Shown: positions 58,401 to 60,247 of the stretch, in pieces
Position numbering within the stretch: the first letter of the stretch is position 1
Layout of the letters: each line of letters begins with the position of its first letter
Made by a program: the position numbers and the translations under genes
Notes under the pieces: model-generated
What the model saw: only the letters and a program-made list of their open reading frames with translations
Told to the model about the DNA's origin: nothing
Database searches by the model: none
DNA from: Pedobacter soli
GTDB lineage: Bacteria; Bacteroidota; Bacteroidia; Sphingobacteriales; Sphingobacteriaceae
Direction: 5' to 3'
Assembly (NCBI RefSeq): GCF_900101435.1
Contig: NZ_FMZH01000020.1
Span: 1-60,247 of the forward strand
Length of the DNA: 60,247 nucleotides

Positions 58401-59920
58401 GGTGTGGCCTGCTTTTCGCCATCTTTTACGCAAAGTAAAATGTCGTGCGCATTGGCATCTTTTTTACTTACATAATAAGTATTGTTAGTAGCAATCAGCT
58501 TAACGGCATGTTTACGGGCTAAAGCAATTAACGTTTCGTTTACCCGGTCTTCATCTTCCTGGTTATGGCGCATCACCTCCAGGTAGAAATCGTCGCCAAA
58601 CATTTCTTTCCACCAGATCAGTGCTTCCTCTGCCTGGGTTTCGCCCATATTTAAGATCTTGTTCGAAATCTCACCGCCCAGGTTACCCGATAAAACAATA
58701 ATATCTTCCTTGTATTGCTCAATAATCTGCCTGTCGATACGCGGCACATAATAAAACCCTTTGGTATAGGCTATAGACGACATTTTGGCCAGGTTATGGT
58801 AACCTTTTTTATTCTTGGCCAGCAATACCATCTGGTAGCCATTGTCTTTTGCGGTACGGTCTAAGTGGTTTGCACAAACAAAAAACTCTACCCCAACAAT
58901 AGGCGTCATTACCACCTCGGTTGGGCGTTCGCCGGCCTCTATTGCCGCAGCATTTTTGGCTTCGGCTGCTTTATTATGATTAAGTACGTTGTTTACAAAG
59001 TGGAAAGCCCCCATCATATTAGCATGATCGGTCATGGCTACGGCAGGCATTTTTTGTGCCGCTGCTGCTTTTACCAGATCGGAAATGCTAATGGTACTTT
59101 GCAATACCGAAAATTGCGTATGGTTGTGTAAATGCACAAAGGTTGCAGCAGCGAGCTCCTGCCTGTTACCGGCAAGTTCCTGTTTGGAAATGCCACCACC
59201 TTCGGCTTTTTGAATGCGCTTGCGGATTTCGTCAGATGCCGCTTTTAAGTTGATGTGTGTTAAACCAACACCTTCAATTAAGCCCGGGTTTACTTCCCTG
59301 AAACGCGGAAAATATTCAACATCTACCTGTAACTCTTCCTTTTTAAAAACTTCTCTTTTTACCAGCTCTAAGAAACAGCGTGTGGTAGCTTCAACGTCGG
59401 CGGTTGCGTTGTGCGCTTCGCTAAACGGAACGCCAAATAAATAGGAATGCAGTTCGGTTAGCGTAGGCAGTTTAAATCTTCCGCCCCTACCTCCCGGCAA
59501 TTGCAAAAGCTGTGCGGTAACCTCGGTACAGGTATCTAAAACAGGCATTTCGGCCAGGCGGTTGGCTACACCAAAACGGTGAAACTCGCAACCCATAATG
59601 TTTACATCGAAGCCAACATTCTGCCCTACAATAAACTTAGCCTTGTTTAAAACCTCATTAAATTTGGCCAGCATTTCATCAAAGCCAATTCCCTGCTCTG
59701 CTGCCAGCTCGGTAGAAATACCGTGAATTCTTTCTGCATCGTAAGGGATGTTGAACCCCTCCGGTTTTACCAGATAATCCTGATGTTCAACCAATCTCCC
59801 CATCTCATCGTGCAGCTGCCAGGCAATCTGAATACAACGTGGCCAGTTATCCGTATCGGTAATGGGTGCGTTGTAATTACGAGGCAAACCAGTGGTTTCG
59901 GTATCAAAAATTAAGTACAT
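55487..59920 (-). CDS. dnaE: DNA polymerase III subunit alpha with N-terminal DEDDh exonuclease domain
   Basis: 1477 residues; the replicative polymerase. Order: DnaQ-like 3'-5' exonuclease (about 1-190, with D6 and E8 in FDTETTG, D105 in NVGFDVN, H170 and D175 in AHNATADVE, a complete DEDDh set), linker, PHP domain (from about 261, FVHLHNHTQFS), polymerase palm with PDIDIDFDDEGR at about 687-698, fingers and beta-binding part, and an OB-fold near the C terminus (LCVGGLVVTASQRITKTGKPFGTFVFE). The fused exonuclease adds about 200 residues compared with typical DnaE. Minus strand; downstream hairpin at 55438. Confidence 0.96.
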   Translation of the reverse strand: MYLIFDTETTGLPRNYNAPITDTDNWPRCIQIAWQLHDEMGRLVEHQDYLVKPEGFNIPYDAERIHGISTELAAEQGIGFDEMLAKFNEVLNKAKFIVGQNVGFDVNIMGCEFHRFGVANRLAEMPVLDTCTEVTAQLLQLPGGRGGRFKLPTLTELHSYLFGVPFSEAHNATADVEATTRCFLELVKREVFKKEELQVDVEYFPRFREVNPGLIEGVGLTHINLKAASDEIRKRIQKAEGGGISKQELAGNRQELAAATFVHLHNHTQFSVLQSTISISDLVKAAAAQKMPAVAMTDHANMMGAFHFVNNVLNHNKAAEAKNAAAIEAGERPTEVVMTPIVGVEFFVCANHLDRTAKDNGYQMVLLAKNKKGYHNLAKMSSIAYTKGFYYVPRIDRQIIEQYKEDIIVLSGNLGGEISNKILNMGETQAEEALIWWKEMFGDDFYLEVMRHNQEDEDRVNETLIALARKHAVKLIATNNTYYVSKKDANAHDILLCVKDGEKQATPIGRGRGYRYGLPNQEYYFKSADEMKALFADLPEAILNIQDILNKVETYKLAREVLLPKFDIPEEFLVAEDETDGGKRGENKFLRHLTYEGAKRRYGTLTDDVTDRLDFELATIEKTGYPGYFLIVQDFIAEARNLDVSVGPGRGSAAGSAVAYCLGITNIDPIKYDLLFERFLNPDRVSMPDIDIDFDDEGRGRVMDYVINKYGANQVAQIITYGTMAAKSSIRDTARVLDLPLFEADKIAKLIPNMKLAKIFNLDEKSLKDALRPDEYEKVVELKNLGSQKDLSAETIQQAQVLEGSLRNTGIHACGVIITPSDITNFVPVSVAKDSDLYVTQFDNSVVESAGLLKMDFLGLKTLTLIKDTVKLVKKRHQIDLNPDNFPIDDVMTYELFQRGETIGIFQYESPGMQKYMKELKPTVFDDLIAMNALYRPGPMEYIPSFVRRKNGEEEIKYDLDACEEYLKETYGITVYQEQVMLLSQKLAGFTKGEADVLRKAMGKKQKDVLDKMKPKFVKQASEKGHDATVLEKIWKDWEAFASYAFNKSHSTCYAWIAYQTAYLKAHYPAEYMAAVLSNNMSDIKQVAFFMEECRQMSVTVLGPDVNESELKFSVNAKGEVRFGMNAVKGVGEKAVESIIEERTNNGTYASVYDFAKRSNTRIVNKKAYESFVYSGAFDAFGGHRAQYFYIGPHDKMNGIEKIIKFANDFQNNESTSQASLFGGSKADLILEPSLPVSPEWALMDRLKYEKDAIGIFLSGHPLDNYKLELDKFCTHNVKQLSIINKVRMGDSNEDVLAEFDKLKNRELCVGGLVVTASQRITKTGKPFGTFVFEDYDDASEMALFGEDFLKFKSFLTEGYFLQIRGRVGERFGKAGDWEFKITAINLMSELRDKLAKSLTIQLPIERVNDQLMREIEAILADNKANSEQQNCQLNFAVFDSEKQIMLDLPSKNLKINPNNKFLEQLLGLHVVNYKLN

Positions 59921-60247
59921 ATAGTGCGGTAAAGAATTAGCCGTTTAAGAATAATAACGGTTCTTCAAAAATAAGGAATTTGATAGCGGAAGTTGTCAGT
60001 AAATTATCAACAAAAAATGACGAAACAGACCTAACCTAAACAAACCTATAAGGTTTTAAAAACCTTATGGGTCTAAAAATAATAGCTGTTAAGGTGGCTT
60101 AAATGCTTAGTATTTTTTTTGGAAACGGTTGGTCCTGTTTTTCATCGGAGCATTCAGCCCCGCTCATATCTTTATATTTATATATAACAATCAGAAAAGA
60201 GAGGCAAGTTGAGGTCCCGCTAGACACGAAATATTACAGATGTTGAC
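59921..60247. other. gene-free right edge of the window with a hairpin
   Basis: I see no gene. A hairpin AAGGTTTTTAAAAACCTT lies at about 60050-60066 with outer CCTAT/ATGGG pairing, of the same palindrome type as 53512-53544. The upstream -7 box of dnaE is not obvious. Confidence 0.35.

Overview
The window looks like a chromosomal segment of a Bacteroidota genome of the Pedobacter / Sphingobacteriaceae type. The reasons are the gliding-motility ABC transporter genes gldA, gldF and gldG, several Bacteroidota-typical families (DUF3810, DUF4397, DUF2339/DUF3999, small beta-barrel outer membrane proteins, GldG-type auxiliary protein), lipoboxes of the F/A-S-C type, and many genes preceded by the Bacteroidota promoter element TAnnTTTG instead of a clear Shine-Dalgarno. 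The genus is an inference. No rRNA, tRNA, CRISPR array, prophage or complete insertion sequence was seen. Only the 3' end of an IS110-family transposase enters at the left edge.

Layout. 1-0.3 kb: transposase end. 0.5-8.7 kb: housekeeping and metabolism (dihydroorotase, DUF3810 protein, tRNA hydroxylase MiaE, a glycosyltransferase, an HscA-type Hsp70, a luciferase-like oxidoreductase). 8.8-18.1 kb: mostly envelope or secreted proteins (M28 peptidase, alpha/beta hydrolase, YdcF, DUF2339/DUF3999 pair, S1/P1-phospholipase C type enzyme) with small soluble proteins between them. 18.5-28.4 kb, minus strand: DedA, two DUF4397 lipoproteins, dnaN, gldG-gldF, three beta-barrel proteins, gldA and a glycerophosphodiesterase. 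28.6-31.4 kb, minus strand: a two-component operon whose response regulator has an in-frame stop inside its DNA-binding domain. 31.7-33.3 kb: a subtilase overlapping a stand-alone I9-like inhibitor gene. 33.7-40 kb: glycyl-tRNA synthetase, 2H phosphoesterase, ThuA protein, an AraC regulator followed by a tandem 21-bp repeat and an SDR gene, CAP protein, GtrA. 40.1-50.4 kb: a loose phenylalanine/tyrosine degradation region (aromatic amino acid hydroxylase, fumarylacetoacetase, homogentisate dioxygenase, 4-hydroxyphenylpyruvate dioxygenase) interleaved with unrelated genes. 51.4-59.9 kb, minus strand: thiol-redox proteins (DsbA-like, peroxiredoxin, thioredoxin), DUF58, PQQ-type sugar dehydrogenase, and dnaE with an N-terminal proofreading exonuclease domain.

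How the genes work together. Phenylalanine to tyrosine (hydroxylase), 4-hydroxyphenylpyruvate to homogentisate (HppD), ring opening (HmgA) and hydrolysis of the fumarylacetoacetate (FAH) are all encoded within 10 kb. An aminotransferase and maleylacetoacetate isomerase are not in the window. GldA, GldF and GldG would form one ABC transporter.

Intergenic DNA is rich in structure: strong hairpin terminators, REP-like palindromes after several genes, an inverted pair of REP-like hairpins at 42 kb, and three families of short degenerate repeats that recur between genes. I see no single large undescribed system. The observations most worth checking are the interrupted response regulator, the subtilase/inhibitor pair, the AraC tandem operator, the exonuclease-DnaE fusion, and the aromatic pathway with its oversized hydroxylase.
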